A model generated the notes under the pieces. That model was given only the letters and a program-made list of their open reading frames with translations. It was not told the origin of the DNA and made no database searches. DNA of 64,000 nt from Polaribacter sp. WD7 (GTDB lineage: Bacteria > Bacteroidota > Bacteroidia > Flavobacteriales > Flavobacteriaceae), in NCBI RefSeq assembly GCF_003335085.1, contig NZ_QPEJ01000014.1, forward strand, positions 124,001 to 188,000. Direction: 5' to 3'. Below, piece by piece: positions 17,210 through 26,278 of the stretch. Numbering within the stretch: position 1 is the first letter of the stretch; every line of letters begins with the position of its first letter. The translations under genes and the position numbers were made by a program.

Positions 17210-18262
17210 TTGAAAAAAATTTGGTATCACTTATGGAAACTATTTCTTAAAATAAGCTTGCATTTTTATGCAAAAAAAATAAAAGTAATCGGTAAAAATA
17301 GCATTCCTAAAAAAGGAGCCGTTTTATTCATGGTTAACCATCCTAATGGCTTAATAGACCCTTTGTTAGTAACTACACATTTACCCAGAGTAAATCATTA
17401 TTTAGTTAGAGCTGCAGTTTTTAAAAAGCCATTGGTAAAAAAGTTATTGAGTACTTTAAACTTAATGCCAATATATAGAATTCGTGATGGTGCAAGTCAA
17501 TTGGGTAAAAACAAAGAGATTTTTGAAAACTGTTTTGAAATTTTTAAAAAAGGAGAAACATTAATGATTTTTCCTGAAGGAAGTCATCTTAGAAAAAGAA
17601 CCATAAGACCTTTAAGCAAAGGGTTTACAAGAATAGTTTTTGGTGCATTAGAAAAATACAATGATTTAAAAATTACAATAATTCCTGTAGGGTTAACCTA
17701 CCAAAACGCATCTAAATACCCGTGCAGTGTTGCTATAAAATATGGCACACCTATTTTATCAAATGATTTTTATAACCCAGAGAAGTTGAATGCTTCTGTG
17801 GTGGCTTTAAAAAATGAAGTAAGCAATCAATTACAACAATTGAGTGTGCATATACCTAATGATGAGCACTACCAAAAAACTGTTGCAAAATTAGATAGTG
17901 CTAATGTAGATTTTACCAATGTAACACTTATAAATACACTGTTAAAAGAAAATAGTTTTATAGCAACTCAACCAAAGCAAAAAAACAATTTAAAATTGTT
18001 GCGTTATTGTATTTTTATAAATAGTTTTTTTCCTTTTTTAATTTGGAAAACCGTTGCAAAAAAAATCGATGAGATAGAATTTGTAGATACTTTTAGATTT
18101 GGAATTAATGCTATAACATTTCCGCTATTTTATGGTGTGCAAGCACTAGTAGTAAATACTTTTTTGGGGTGGAAAATAGCTTTAATATATTTAGTCACCT
18201 CTATTTTGTTGGTTTATCTATACTCTAAAAATGCCCCAACAAACACAGAAAATTCTGACTAA
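17210..18262 (+). CDS. PlsC-type phospholipid/glycerol acyltransferase
   Basis: The catalytic motif NHPNGLIDPLL (the HX4D block, near residue 42) and the substrate-binding FPEGSHLRKRTIRPL (near 122) place it in the lysophosphatidic acid acyltransferase family, which acylates glycerophospholipid precursors at the inner membrane. A C-terminal region (about 265-340) has two to three membrane helices beyond the core domain. No ATG is available at the 5' end: an in-frame TAG lies 9 bp upstream, so the TTG at 17210 is the likely start. It could instead acylate ornithine or other lipids. Confidence 0.85.
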   Translation: MKKIWYHLWKLFLKISLHFYAKKIKVIGKNSIPKKGAVLFMVNHPNGLIDPLLVTTHLPRVNHYLVRAAVFKKPLVKKLLSTLNLMPIYRIRDGASQLGKNKEIFENCFEIFKKGETLMIFPEGSHLRKRTIRPLSKGFTRIVFGALEKYNDLKITIIPVGLTYQNASKYPCSVAIKYGTPILSNDFYNPEKLNASVVALKNEVSNQLQQLSVHIPNDEHYQKTVAKLDSANVDFTNVTLINTLLKENSFIATQPKQKNNLKLLRYCIFINSFFPFLIWKTVAKKIDEIEFVDTFRFGINAITFPLFYGVQALVVNTFLGWKIALIYLVTSILLVYLYSKNAPTNTENSD

Positions 18263-18282
18263 AAGATAATAACAAACAAGTT

Positions 18283-18422
18283 TAGCCCTGATTTAAACGG
18301 CATCCTTTTTTATATTTTTTTGTATATGAAACTTATTTTTTTAGAACACAATTAATTTTTAAAACTAAAATTGTAGTGCATTTATTTGTAAAAAAGATAT
18401 AGTGGAAAGCAGGAAACAGCTA
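18283..18422. repeat. Dispersed structured repeat, subfamily 1
   Basis: The left end TAGCCCTGATTTAAACGGCA and right end AAGCAGGAAACAGCTA can pair in part (TAGC with GCTA, CCTG with CAGG). Inside, a CCTTTTTT tract faces AAAAAAGATATAG. This arrangement fills the whole gap between two convergent genes and overlaps the stop codon of the GH3 gene. I recall very similar elements as common intergenic repeats in flavobacterial genomes. The right part resembles the elements at 21365, 57909 and 62404. Confidence 0.6.
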
Positions 18423-21344
18423 CTCATCTAAAATAGCATCTTGAAGTATTTGCTGTATTTCTGTTCTAATATTGTGTTTTACCAAACCTCTATTTTTCAT
18501 GGTTGGATATACTCGGTTAGACAAAAAAACGTACACCAAACCACTTTGAGGATCTGCCCAAGCATAAGTACCTGTAAATCCTGAATGGCCAAAACTTGCG
18601 TCTGAAACACAACCACAGGTTGCCTTTATATCTTTATTTAGCTGGGGCTTGTCAAAACCCAAACCTCTACGTATTTGGTCATCAGAATAGTAGCGCATGT
18701 TAAATTTTTCTATAGTTCCAGATTTTAAATAACGTTTACCTCCGTAAAATCCTTTCTGCAAATACATTTGCATTATTTTTGCCACATCATTGGCATTTGC
18801 ATATAAGCCTGCATGACCTGCAACACCGCCTAACATTGCTGCTCCCATATCATGCACATGACCATGTAACAATTGATTTCTAAAATAATCGTCTTTTTCT
18901 GTTGGAACGATTTGAGATTTCGGGAATTTTTGAAGCGGTAAAAACGTTGTTCTGTTTGCCCCCAAAGGTTTATAAAACTCATTGTTAACCAACTTGTCTA
19001 GTGGTTTTTCATATTCTTTTTCTATGATTTCTTTAAAAAGATAATACCCCAAATCGCTATATTTATAGCCAGTTTTTTCTCTCTGCTCTATTTCTCTTAT
19101 GTATTTGTAAATACTGTCTTTGTAATTTTTATCGATGTACAAATTTTCTGCAACCTTAACTGCATATTTTTTTGTTTTTTTAGAATTGTAAAATTCTGAT
19201 AAATTCTTACCTGTTATGCTGTCTTGAGTTGCAATATAAAACGGAATCCATGCTTGTAAACGTGCGTTATGAGATAAAATTTCTTTAACTGTAATTGTAT
19301 CTTTATTACTTTCTTTAAAGCTTGGTAAAATATCTTTTAATGCAGTGTCTAAAGTTATTTTTTGCTCTTCTTCTGCCCTCATAACTAAAGGTAATGTTGC
19401 TAAAATCTTGGTTAAAGAGGCTACATCATATATATCTGAGTTTTGAACTTTTGTTTGCTGTTTATCTGTGTGATAACCATAACTTTTTTGCAAAAATACT
19501 TTACCTTCTTTGGCAGCAAAAACTTGAAAACCAGGCGCCATTTTTTCTTTTAAAATAATCTTAGCGATAGAATCTATTTTTTTTAATCTTTCTGAAGATA
19601 CGTTTACGGCTTCTGGTATCGTATATTCAAACCTGCTTAAATTGGTTGTAGTTAAACCAGCACCTTCTGGAAAAAAATTATGAATTGAAACAGGTAATTT
19701 ACCTTTTGCTTTATAAGCTCCAAAAAGTAATTGTGCAGATATTTCTTGGGCTAATTTGCTATTTTGATAAGACACTAGTAGACCTTCTATATTTACAAAT
19801 GTTTTTATTTGCAACAAACTATATGGGCTTGCAAAAATATCTAAAATTATTTCTTTTGCTCTTGCAATCTCTTGTAACCATACCAATTCTTGGTCTTTAA
19901 ATTTATAACTTTTCCAAGGGTGCAGGTTAGATTTATGATAACCAACTATTACTAAATTATAAGGTTTTAACTTTTTAAGTAACCCATCTAAATTGTTATC
20001 AGAAATCACATCAATTTTGGTATAGTTCTGCATCATTTTTATAAAATGATTTCCAGAACCATCACCTAATTTTACATAAGCAATCTTTTTATTTTCTAAA
20101 CTACCTATTGGTATTTCTCGGTTTCTGTTTCTAAGAACTGTAAGTGAATTTTTTACTAATTCTCTATGCAACACTTCATCAGTAGCAGTATTTAAATCTT
20201 GCTGTAAACTATCTAAAACTATTGGTTTGTATTGGTGTAAACCTGCCCAATATTTTGCTTTTAAAATCTTTTTTACAGAAATATTTATACGTGCTTCTGT
20301 TAAGGTTTTTAATTGAATTGCTGTTTTAATTAACCTAACAGTTTCGGGTACATTTTGCGGAATTAACAAAACATCATTCCCAGCTTTTATAGCTGCCAAG
20401 TCAATCTCTGCAGATGAAGCATAATTGGATGCTCCTTTCATGTTTAATCCGTCAGTAATTATCAATCCGTTAAAACCCAATTTGCGCAGTAATAAGTTTG
20501 TAACAACATTTGTTGATAATGATGTTGGCAATCTATCATCAGACTCTAAACTTGGTATGCTTAAATGCGCAGTCATTACACTAGCTACACCTTTGTCAAA
20601 TAGTTTTTTATAAGGATATAACTCTATAGAATCTAAACGAGCTATATCAAAATTTAAAACAGGTAACGTGTGGTGAGAATCTGAAGCTGTGTCTCCATGA
20701 CCCGGAAAATGTTTGGCATTGGCTAAAACCCCCTCACTTTGCATACCTTGTGTAAATGCAATTGCTTTTTGGGTTACATTTTCTTTATTTTCTCCAAAAG
20801 AACGGTTACCAATAATTGGGTTATCAGGATTTACATTTACATCTACAACAGGAGCAAAATTTATATGAATACCCAATCGTTTACAATGCTTACCTAGACG
20901 TTTTCCAAATTGATAGATTAATGAATCATTTTGAATAGCCCCCAAGGTCATATTCCAAGGAAATCTATAGGTGTTTTTTAAACGCATATCTAAACCCCAT
21001 TCTCCGTCAAAACCAATCATTAATGGTATTTTGGAAACAGCTTGATATTTGTTATTTAATACGGCTTGTTTATCTGGTGTTCCTTGCATAAAAATTAAAT
21101 TACCTACATGATATTTGGTAATCATTTCTGTAATAAAATCTTCATGCTTTTTATCTTGATTAGAATAAGCCTGTACCATAAATAACTGACCAATTTTTTC
21201 ATCTAAAGTCATTGTATTTAAAAGGCTATCTACCCAAATCTTTTGCGCCTCTGTATCTTTGGCAACTAAAGGATCTACACCTTGAGCACTTACGTTTAAA
21301 GCTAATGAGAGTATTAATAAAAGGAATAGTAAATTTTTATGCAT
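18420..21344 (-). CDS. GH3 beta-N-acetylglucosaminidase-like / serine hydrolase fusion
   Basis: A signal peptide (MHKNLLFLLLILSLALNVSA) is followed by a family 3 glycoside hydrolase (residues 35-370) with NagZ-type motifs: KHFPGHGDTASDSHHTLP and the nucleophile segment IITDGLNMKGA. A second GH3-type alpha/beta part follows (about 400-560), then a class C beta-lactamase-like serine hydrolase (about 600-970) with SLTK, YSD and HSGFTG active-site elements. The tandem suggests cleavage of GlcNAc and a peptide or ester in peptidoglycan recycling in the periplasm. At 974 residues the fusion is normal for Bacteroidetes. It is transcribed alone. Confidence 0.9.
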   Translation of the reverse strand: MHKNLLFLLLILSLALNVSAQGVDPLVAKDTEAQKIWVDSLLNTMTLDEKIGQLFMVQAYSNQDKKHEDFITEMITKYHVGNLIFMQGTPDKQAVLNNKYQAVSKIPLMIGFDGEWGLDMRLKNTYRFPWNMTLGAIQNDSLIYQFGKRLGKHCKRLGIHINFAPVVDVNVNPDNPIIGNRSFGENKENVTQKAIAFTQGMQSEGVLANAKHFPGHGDTASDSHHTLPVLNFDIARLDSIELYPYKKLFDKGVASVMTAHLSIPSLESDDRLPTSLSTNVVTNLLLRKLGFNGLIITDGLNMKGASNYASSAEIDLAAIKAGNDVLLIPQNVPETVRLIKTAIQLKTLTEARINISVKKILKAKYWAGLHQYKPIVLDSLQQDLNTATDEVLHRELVKNSLTVLRNRNREIPIGSLENKKIAYVKLGDGSGNHFIKMMQNYTKIDVISDNNLDGLLKKLKPYNLVIVGYHKSNLHPWKSYKFKDQELVWLQEIARAKEIILDIFASPYSLLQIKTFVNIEGLLVSYQNSKLAQEISAQLLFGAYKAKGKLPVSIHNFFPEGAGLTTTNLSRFEYTIPEAVNVSSERLKKIDSIAKIILKEKMAPGFQVFAAKEGKVFLQKSYGYHTDKQQTKVQNSDIYDVASLTKILATLPLVMRAEEEQKITLDTALKDILPSFKESNKDTITVKEILSHNARLQAWIPFYIATQDSITGKNLSEFYNSKKTKKYAVKVAENLYIDKNYKDSIYKYIREIEQREKTGYKYSDLGYYLFKEIIEKEYEKPLDKLVNNEFYKPLGANRTTFLPLQKFPKSQIVPTEKDDYFRNQLLHGHVHDMGAAMLGGVAGHAGLYANANDVAKIMQMYLQKGFYGGKRYLKSGTIEKFNMRYYSDDQIRRGLGFDKPQLNKDIKATCGCVSDASFGHSGFTGTYAWADPQSGLVYVFLSNRVYPTMKNRGLVKHNIRTEIQQILQDAILDE

Positions 21345-21364
21345 TCTAAAATTTTCTTTTTTTA

Positions 21365-21492
21365 GGGCGTTTTAACGGGCTTTCGCTACTCGCTTTTTTT
21401 AGGTTTGTTTTCGGTACAATTCTGCTAAAAAGCAGAATTACCCAAACCGATACCTAAAAAAGAGCTCAAACAAACCGCTCAATCCCTAACGC
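21365..21492. repeat. Dispersed structured repeat, subfamily 2, copy A
   Basis: Begins GGGCGTTTTAACGGGC and ends CAATCCCTAACGC. Nested inverted repeats are visible: TTTTTTAGGT (21395-21404) with ACCTAAAAAA (21452-21461), TCGGT with ACCGA, and a 9-bp central hairpin AATTCTGCT/AGCAGAATT (21418-21439, loop AAAA). It fills the gap between two minus-strand genes. Copies B (57909) and C (62404, opposite orientation) share both ends. Confidence 0.8.
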
Positions 21493-21530
21493 AACTCGTT
21501 TGCCTACTTAGTTACACTATAAACCAATTT

Positions 21531-22016
21531 TTATACCAAAAAACGTTTGTGCCAACTTTCTTTTGCAGGAACTTCCCATTTGTTTTCAAAATCAGCTTTA
21601 GTGTTTACCATATTATTAAATACTATAGTCTCTGGAGTAATTTTTTGAGCTTTTGCAAATTTTTGAAAATCTGCTAACTTTACTAGATTAATAATATCTT
21701 TATCTTTAAAGGTAATATTCATTTTATTCATTAAATCTAATTGTAATTCTTGCTCCAATTGCTGTACAAAACGAACAGAACTATCAATAGAACAACCAGA
21801 AACATTAGTAAAACTCTCATCTACCGCCAACACTAAAAATTGGTTATATCTAATAGTAAATGACCCCCTTAAATCATCTCCATGACGTGTCCATTGGTTT
21901 ACAAAATCTACAGCTTTCTTAGATATGAATGTTACTTCTTTTTGCGTAAATTCTCTATTAGATTGATATATCCAAACACGAGAACTATGGGGTAAATTTT
22001 TATATTCTGTAAACAT
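21531..22016 (-). CDS. Conserved flavobacterial protein of unknown function
   Basis: This 161-residue soluble protein starts MFTEYKNLPHSSRVWIYQSNREF and contains VDFVNQWTRHGDDLRGSF and VDESFTNVSGCSIDSSVRF. No signal peptide or membrane helix is seen. I recognise the sequence type as conserved across Flavobacteriia, where it is often labelled an ABC transporter ATPase, but there is no Walker A, Walker B or ABC signature, so that label is not supported. Its neighbours (exonuclease, PPK2) do not explain it. A structured repeat follows its stop. Confidence 0.75.
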   Translation of the reverse strand: MFTEYKNLPHSSRVWIYQSNREFTQKEVTFISKKAVDFVNQWTRHGDDLRGSFTIRYNQFLVLAVDESFTNVSGCSIDSSVRFVQQLEQELQLDLMNKMNITFKDKDIINLVKLADFQKFAKAQKITPETIVFNNMVNTKADFENKWEVPAKESWHKRFLV

Positions 22017-22068
22017 TATTTTAAGTTATTAAGCTTTTACTAAATTGTTATTTTTAATTGTAACAAAA

Positions 22069-22896
22069 TTATCTCAAATTAAATTTCTGCTGTAAAGCAG
22101 CCAATTTTTCTGCATCTGTCATAGTCTCTTTAGGTGCAGACATTCTTTCTTTAATTTCTCTTAACACTTTCTTGGTGTATAAAGGAAAATCTGCATTTTG
22201 AATCCAGTTGTTGTATCCTGGGTTTTCTTTTAAAACCTCTTCTACAGTTCTTCCTTTGTATTTACCAAAAGAAAATATTTCTTGATCATCTTCATTCATC
22301 AATATAAAACCTGCAAAATCTGCTCGTTTACCATGTGTAGAAAACTCACTTAATGCATCTACAGAATTTTCTATATCATCATATTTTTCTAGTTGCGCTA
22401 ATAAAATTTCATAGGTTGCATTTGTATCTGCTTCTGCACCATGTGCCCCTTCTAGTTCTTTTCCGCAATAAAACTGATACCCAGCACTAAGTGTTCTTTG
22501 TTCTTTTTTATGAAAAATTACTTGTACATCTATCGCTTTTCTATTATTCATATCAAAATCTATACCTGCTCTCATTAGCTCTTCTGCCAAAAGCGGAATA
22601 TCAAACCTGTTGGAATTGAAACCTGCCAAATCTGCATCTGCTATCATCTTATTAACTTTAGGTGCCAATTCTTTAAATGTAGGTTCTGTAACTAGTTGCT
22701 CATTAGTAATTCCATGAACATCTGTTGCTTCTTGAGGAATTTCAATTTCAGGATTTACCAACCACGTTTTACTTTCTTTATTTCCATTAGGAAACACCTT
22801 GAGTATTGATATTTCTACAATTCTATCTGAACCTATATTTACACCTGTAGTTTCAAGGTCAAAAAATACGATTGGTTTTATTAAGTTTAGTTTCAT
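22069..22896 (-). CDS. 3'-5' exonuclease, DnaQ/epsilon-like
   Basis: The DEDDh exonuclease motifs are all present: FFDLETTG (Exo I, near residue 12), GFNSNRFDIPLL (Exo II, near 93) and HGAEADTNA (Exo III, near 152). The segment after residue 200 (FSFGKYKGRTVEEVLKENPGYNNWI) is the small C-terminal domain typical of Bacteroidetes homologues. It could proofread for DNA polymerase III or act in repair or RNA turnover. It is a monocistronic-looking minus-strand gene with about 100 bp upstream and 52 bp to the next gene. Confidence 0.9.
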   Translation of the reverse strand: MKLNLIKPIVFFDLETTGVNIGSDRIVEISILKVFPNGNKESKTWLVNPEIEIPQEATDVHGITNEQLVTEPTFKELAPKVNKMIADADLAGFNSNRFDIPLLAEELMRAGIDFDMNNRKAIDVQVIFHKKEQRTLSAGYQFYCGKELEGAHGAEADTNATYEILLAQLEKYDDIENSVDALSEFSTHGKRADFAGFILMNEDDQEIFSFGKYKGRTVEEVLKENPGYNNWIQNADFPLYTKKVLREIKERMSAPKETMTDAEKLAALQQKFNLR

Positions 22897-22996
22897 TTTT
22901 TAGTGCTAAAAGTTTAATTACAAATGGACTTTTTTAAAGTTGGCTTTAATAATGCTAATTTTATAAACTTATTTTCATAATTGGTTAAACTTAAAT

Positions 22997-23851
22997 TTAT
23001 TCGTTATTTAATTGTGTCTTAAAGTCCGCTAATTGTTCTGTATCTTTTTTACTTAATGTAGGCTCTTTAAAATTGTATTTTTTCATTTCTTCCAAAACAA
23101 TATCTGCTAAAAGTAATCTTGCAGTGGGTTTATCATCAGCAGGAATTACAAACCAAGGGGCGTTTTCTTTTGACGTTCTGTTTAGCAAATCTTGATAACA
23201 AAACATATACTTGCTCCATAATTTTCTTTCTTTTAAATCTCCAGATGAGAATTTCCAGTTTTTTTCTGGTATTTGTAATCTTCTTAACAATCTGTTTTTT
23301 TGTTCATCTTTAGATAAGTTTAAGAAGAATTTTAAAACAATTGTTCCGTTTTTGGTTAAATGATTTTCAAAAGCATTAATTCTTTCCATTCTATCATGAT
23401 AGAATTCATCATTTAAATTGTCTATACTTTGTATTGTAGGAATTTTTTCTGATAATATATACTCAGGATGTACTCTTGTTACCAGTACATTTTCATAATG
23501 TGTACGGTTAAAAACACCTATTTTACCTTTAGCAGGTAAGGCTATGTAATGCCTCCATAAAAAATCGTGTTTTAATTCGAGCTCTGTGGGTACTTTAAAG
23601 CTGTGTACTTCTACACCTCTTGCATTTACGTCTTTAAAAACTTCTCTAATTAAACTGTCTTTACCAGAAGTATCCATTCCTTGTAAACAAATAAGCATAC
23701 CATACTTACCCTCTGCATACATGGTATCTTGTAGTTTACTAATTTTTCTTCTGATTTTTTTTAACTTACCTTTTGCATCTTCCACCACTTCTTTAGTTGA
23801 AGTTTCTAAAAGTTTAATAGGCTTTTTTACAATATAATCTTCTGTATTCAT
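22997..23851 (-). CDS. Polyphosphate kinase 2 family protein (PPK2)
   Basis: This 284-residue protein shows the PPK2 nucleotide-kinase core: Walker A-like LQGMDTSGKDSLI (near residue 55), the lid stretch ELKHDFLWRHY (near 90), and FNRTHYENVLVTRVHPE (near 114), which contains the Walker B region. PPK2 enzymes transfer phosphate between polyphosphate and nucleotides. The PPK2 class (AMP, ADP or GDP acceptor) cannot be assigned by eye. It is cytoplasmic and appears to be transcribed alone. Confidence 0.9.
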   Translation of the reverse strand: MNTEDYIVKKPIKLLETSTKEVVEDAKGKLKKIRRKISKLQDTMYAEGKYGMLICLQGMDTSGKDSLIREVFKDVNARGVEVHSFKVPTELELKHDFLWRHYIALPAKGKIGVFNRTHYENVLVTRVHPEYILSEKIPTIQSIDNLNDEFYHDRMERINAFENHLTKNGTIVLKFFLNLSKDEQKNRLLRRLQIPEKNWKFSSGDLKERKLWSKYMFCYQDLLNRTSKENAPWFVIPADDKPTARLLLADIVLEEMKKYNFKEPTLSKKDTEQLADFKTQLNNE

Positions 23852-23932
23852 TACTTAAAAAATAATGTTTAAAGATAGAAAAAATTGAAAGCAAGACCTA
23901 CAATATTATAAGATTTATGAAGTATTTGTATT

Positions 23933-24355
23933 TTAACTTGCTTGTTCTAATATTTCTTTGTTGGTAAAGAATTTGGTAAGGTTTTTAGGTGGTGTAATTG
24001 TCTGCCATGATTTATAATCAAACCAAAATAAATCTCTAATTACGGTAGCACACAATTCTTCTTTTTGATTGAAAAACGCAACAGTAACTGTCATTTTCTG
24101 CTGACAAAAACTTAGTGTATCAAAAGTTATTTTTACAGAAAAATCTTGTGTAAATAGTAAGCTTTTTTGTCGTGTTATTTGGTCATTACTATTTTGCAAT
24201 CCTACTTGTCGTTTATTCATTTTTAAGCGTGTAAAACCATTTACAAATAAAAATGTTTCTACAATTTTACTAGTGTATTTTAGGTAAGCTCTATTTTGCA
24301 TTACCATAAAATCATTTACATCTTCTCCTTGTACTTTATAAGTTCTTTGAAACAT
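23933..24355 (-). CDS. Hotdog-fold acyl-CoA thioesterase-like protein
   Basis: This 140-residue single-domain protein begins YKVQGEDVNDFMVMQNRAYLKYTSKIVETFLF, a form usual for 4-hydroxybenzoyl-CoA-thioesterase-like hotdog proteins. A central beta-strand pattern follows (FSVKITFDTLSFCQQKMTVTVAFFNQKEELCATVIRDLFWFD). The typical DxxGHV catalytic element is not obvious, so activity is uncertain. No partner gene is apparent: PPK2 lies downstream and the DUF5777 cassette lies upstream, separated by a terminator. Confidence 0.65.
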   Translation of the reverse strand: MFQRTYKVQGEDVNDFMVMQNRAYLKYTSKIVETFLFVNGFTRLKMNKRQVGLQNSNDQITRQKSLLFTQDFSVKITFDTLSFCQQKMTVTVAFFNQKEELCATVIRDLFWFDYKSWQTITPPKNLTKFFTNKEILEQAS

Positions 24356-24360
24356 ATTCT

Positions 24361-24409
24361 AGTTTTTAAAAGTAGGCTACTATCTTAAGTTTTGTTGACA
24401 GTAACCTAC
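24361..24409 (-). terminator. Terminator after the left DUF5777 cassette
   Basis: GTAGGCTACT (24372-24381) pairs with AGTAACCTAC (24400-24409) with one mismatch. On the minus strand the stem is followed by TTTTAAAAAC. It lies 23 bp after the stop of the DUF5777 gene, so it closes the four-gene left cassette. Confidence 0.5.
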
Positions 24410-24431
24410 CTTATCCCCCATTATTAAAAAG

Positions 24432-25298
24432 TTAAAATGTTCTTGATATGTTAAACCCAAAATGAATGTCTCCTTTAAAAAAGTTTCCTGTATTTTCTGC
24501 TATAAAGCTTTTTTCTATCATTGTAATGGCATTAGATAAAATTAACTGAAACACGTGCCCTCCTGTTTCTATATCTACCCCAAATGCTAATGAGTTTCTA
24601 GCATTAATAGATTGAGACTCATTAAAGGCTAAAAAGTATTCACCATTTAAAGAAACACGTTTGCTTATTTTTACACGACTTCCAAAGCCTAAGGCGAAAA
24701 TTCCGTGAGGATCTTGAGTTTCTCGTACTGTATTTCTATGAATAAAAGTTGGTGTAACCTGTAATGAAAACTCTTGGCTAAACTTTCTGGCAATTAAGAC
24801 TTGTCCTACATAAGATAAGTTTTCTTGAAATGTTCTTTCTACTATAGGAAATTCTTCTTCTTGTGTTTTTGCTGCTACGCTTGCAAAAACAGATACTGCA
24901 AAAGGAAAAGAACGATTTCCTCTTCTCTGTTTTACCAAACTATATTTTAAAAAACTATCAAATGTTTTTTCAAAACTACTTCTTCCAATACCAATTGTCA
25001 AATTGTCTGACAAACCATATTCAAAAGCAAAACGAACATTTGTATTGTCTAAGCCAAATAACTCACTAAAACCAGAATTAATTCTACCAAATCTGTGAGA
25101 AATTATAAATTCTAATTCTTTATCTTTTCTATTTTCTATGGAGTGCCCGTTTAAAATTCTGGTTCCTTTAAAAGTGGCAGTAACAATGTTTTCAGATTCA
25201 TTTTTTGGTGCTTCTTGGTCTAAAACGTCTAACAAGTCGTCTTGAGCATGAGCAAACACAGAACTTAATATGCATACTACGTATATTATTTTTTTCAT
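24432..25298 (-). CDS. DUF5777 family beta-barrel protein (left cassette)
   Basis: A signal peptide (MKKIIYVVCILSSVFAHA) and the mature start QDDLLDVLDQEAPK are followed by alternating hydrophobic strands consistent with an outer-membrane barrel: ATFKGTRILNGHSIENRKDKELEF, VRFAFEYGLSDNLTIGIGRS and HFGFNISRTF at the end. It matches DUF5777 and is about 288 residues long. It is clearly paralogous to the protein at 28991-29899, with the same TFKxTRIxxGHSIExRKxxxLE stretch. It is the last gene of the left cassette, 4 bp after yceI. It may bind or transport a small molecule or help assemble a cytochrome at the outer membrane; this is inference. Confidence 0.82.
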   Translation of the reverse strand: MKKIIYVVCILSSVFAHAQDDLLDVLDQEAPKNESENIVTATFKGTRILNGHSIENRKDKELEFIISHRFGRINSGFSELFGLDNTNVRFAFEYGLSDNLTIGIGRSSFEKTFDSFLKYSLVKQRRGNRSFPFAVSVFASVAAKTQEEEFPIVERTFQENLSYVGQVLIARKFSQEFSLQVTPTFIHRNTVRETQDPHGIFALGFGSRVKISKRVSLNGEYFLAFNESQSINARNSLAFGVDIETGGHVFQLILSNAITMIEKSFIAENTGNFFKGDIHFGFNISRTF

Positions 25299-25302
25299 TG
25301 TG

Positions 25303-25848
25303 CTATTTTTTAAAGGGTTTGTGTGTAAGGTTAAAGTTTACTTTAATGTTTTCTTGTATATTTTTGGCTACAACAGCAGGAATTTTGATTCCGAAATCTG
25401 CAAGATTTACAATAAAATCTCCAACAACATCAATAGCTTCATTTGTTCTTACAAAATTTGCGTCTATAGTCGTTTCTTTAGAAACACCATGAATGGTTAA
25501 TATTCCTTTAACTTGTGCTGTAGATTTGACATCAGAAACACCTTCAAATTTAATAATCTCTCCTTTAAATGTGGCTTTCGGATATTTATCTGACTCTACA
25601 TAGTTTTCATTGAAATGTTCTTGCATTAATGCTTTTTTAAACATAAATGATTTCATTAAAATTGATATTGCCATTTTTCCTGAAGATGCATCTATAATAC
25701 TTAAAACTTGATTATTATCTGCTTTAATATCTTCTATTGGTGTTGAAGAGAAAAAGGTTACAGAACCATTTTTTGTTAAATATCTTTCTTGGGCGGTAGT
25801 TACATTTGTAAGTAAAATGTATATTAATATGGTATAAATTGTTTTCAT
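25303..25848 (-). CDS. YceI family protein (left cassette)
   Basis: A signal peptide ends near residue 19 (TTA-QE). The mature YceI lipocalin-like barrel shows GSVTFFSSTPIEDIKADNNQVLS, YVESDKYPKATFKGEI and GILTIHGVSKETTIDANF. Family members bind isoprenoid or quinone-like lipids in the periplasm. At 181 residues it equals its paralogue at 28456-29001, with strong residue identity through EHFNE(N/S)YVESD(K/I)YPKATF. It lies 4 bp before the DUF5777 gene and 9 bp after the OB-fold gene. Confidence 0.92.
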   Translation of the reverse strand: MKTIYTILIYILLTNVTTAQERYLTKNGSVTFFSSTPIEDIKADNNQVLSIIDASSGKMAISILMKSFMFKKALMQEHFNENYVESDKYPKATFKGEIIKFEGVSDVKSTAQVKGILTIHGVSKETTIDANFVRTNEAIDVVGDFIVNLADFGIKIPAVVAKNIQENIKVNFNLTHKPFKK

Positions 25849-25857
25849 ATTATGGTT

Positions 25858-26274
25858 TTAGTTGATTATTTCGCTTTTTACAAGTATAACATCCATTAAA
25901 TAACCTGTACAAATTCCTTTAATTGTTATTGTCTGTCCTTGTTCTAAAGTCTCTATTTTTTGGGTTGCAGTTTCAGATAAATGACATAAAACACTCCCAA
26001 AATCATCATCGGTTTTTAAAGTGACAATTCCTTTTTCTTTTTCTATATTGGTATCTATAATTACGCCAGAAACTTCTATAATTTTCTCTAAATACTTTGT
26101 ATTTGCTTTATTTTCATCAGATGTAAAATCTGTCATAATTTGCGAGGCTGTTGCAATAATATCAGACTTTGTATCTGCAACATCTACATGAGGCTTATTG
26201 TACATTTTGTATACAATATAAATCCCTAAAATTGCCACAATTAAAATTGACGAAATTATTTTTTTACTTGTCAT
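25858..26274 (-). CDS. Membrane-anchored OB-fold (tRNA_anti-like) protein (left cassette)
   Basis: An N-terminal membrane anchor (residues 5-24) is followed by a periplasmic domain. YLEKIIEVSGVIIDTN and GQTITIKGICTGYLMDVILVKSEI are typical of the tRNA_anti-like/OB-fold group. Two cysteines (VLCHL and KGICTG) are conserved in the paralogue at 28026 and might form a disulfide or bind metal or haem. Nucleic-acid binding is not expected for a periplasmic domain. It lies between the cytochrome and yceI genes with gaps of 4 and 9 bp. Confidence 0.78.
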   Translation of the reverse strand: MTSKKIISSILIVAILGIYIVYKMYNKPHVDVADTKSDIIATASQIMTDFTSDENKANTKYLEKIIEVSGVIIDTNIEKEKGIVTLKTDDDFGSVLCHLSETATQKIETLEQGQTITIKGICTGYLMDVILVKSEIIN

Positions 26275-26278
26275 AATC

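Noticed and set aside
21365..21492. Copy A as a simple transcription terminator
   Set aside because: Its 128-bp length, fixed ends and shared sequence with two distant copies fit a dispersed repeat better, although termination may be a side effect.
21531..22016. Common database label ABC transporter ATPase for this conserved protein
   Set aside because: No Walker A, Walker B or signature motif is present in the 161 residues, so I call it a conserved protein of unknown function.
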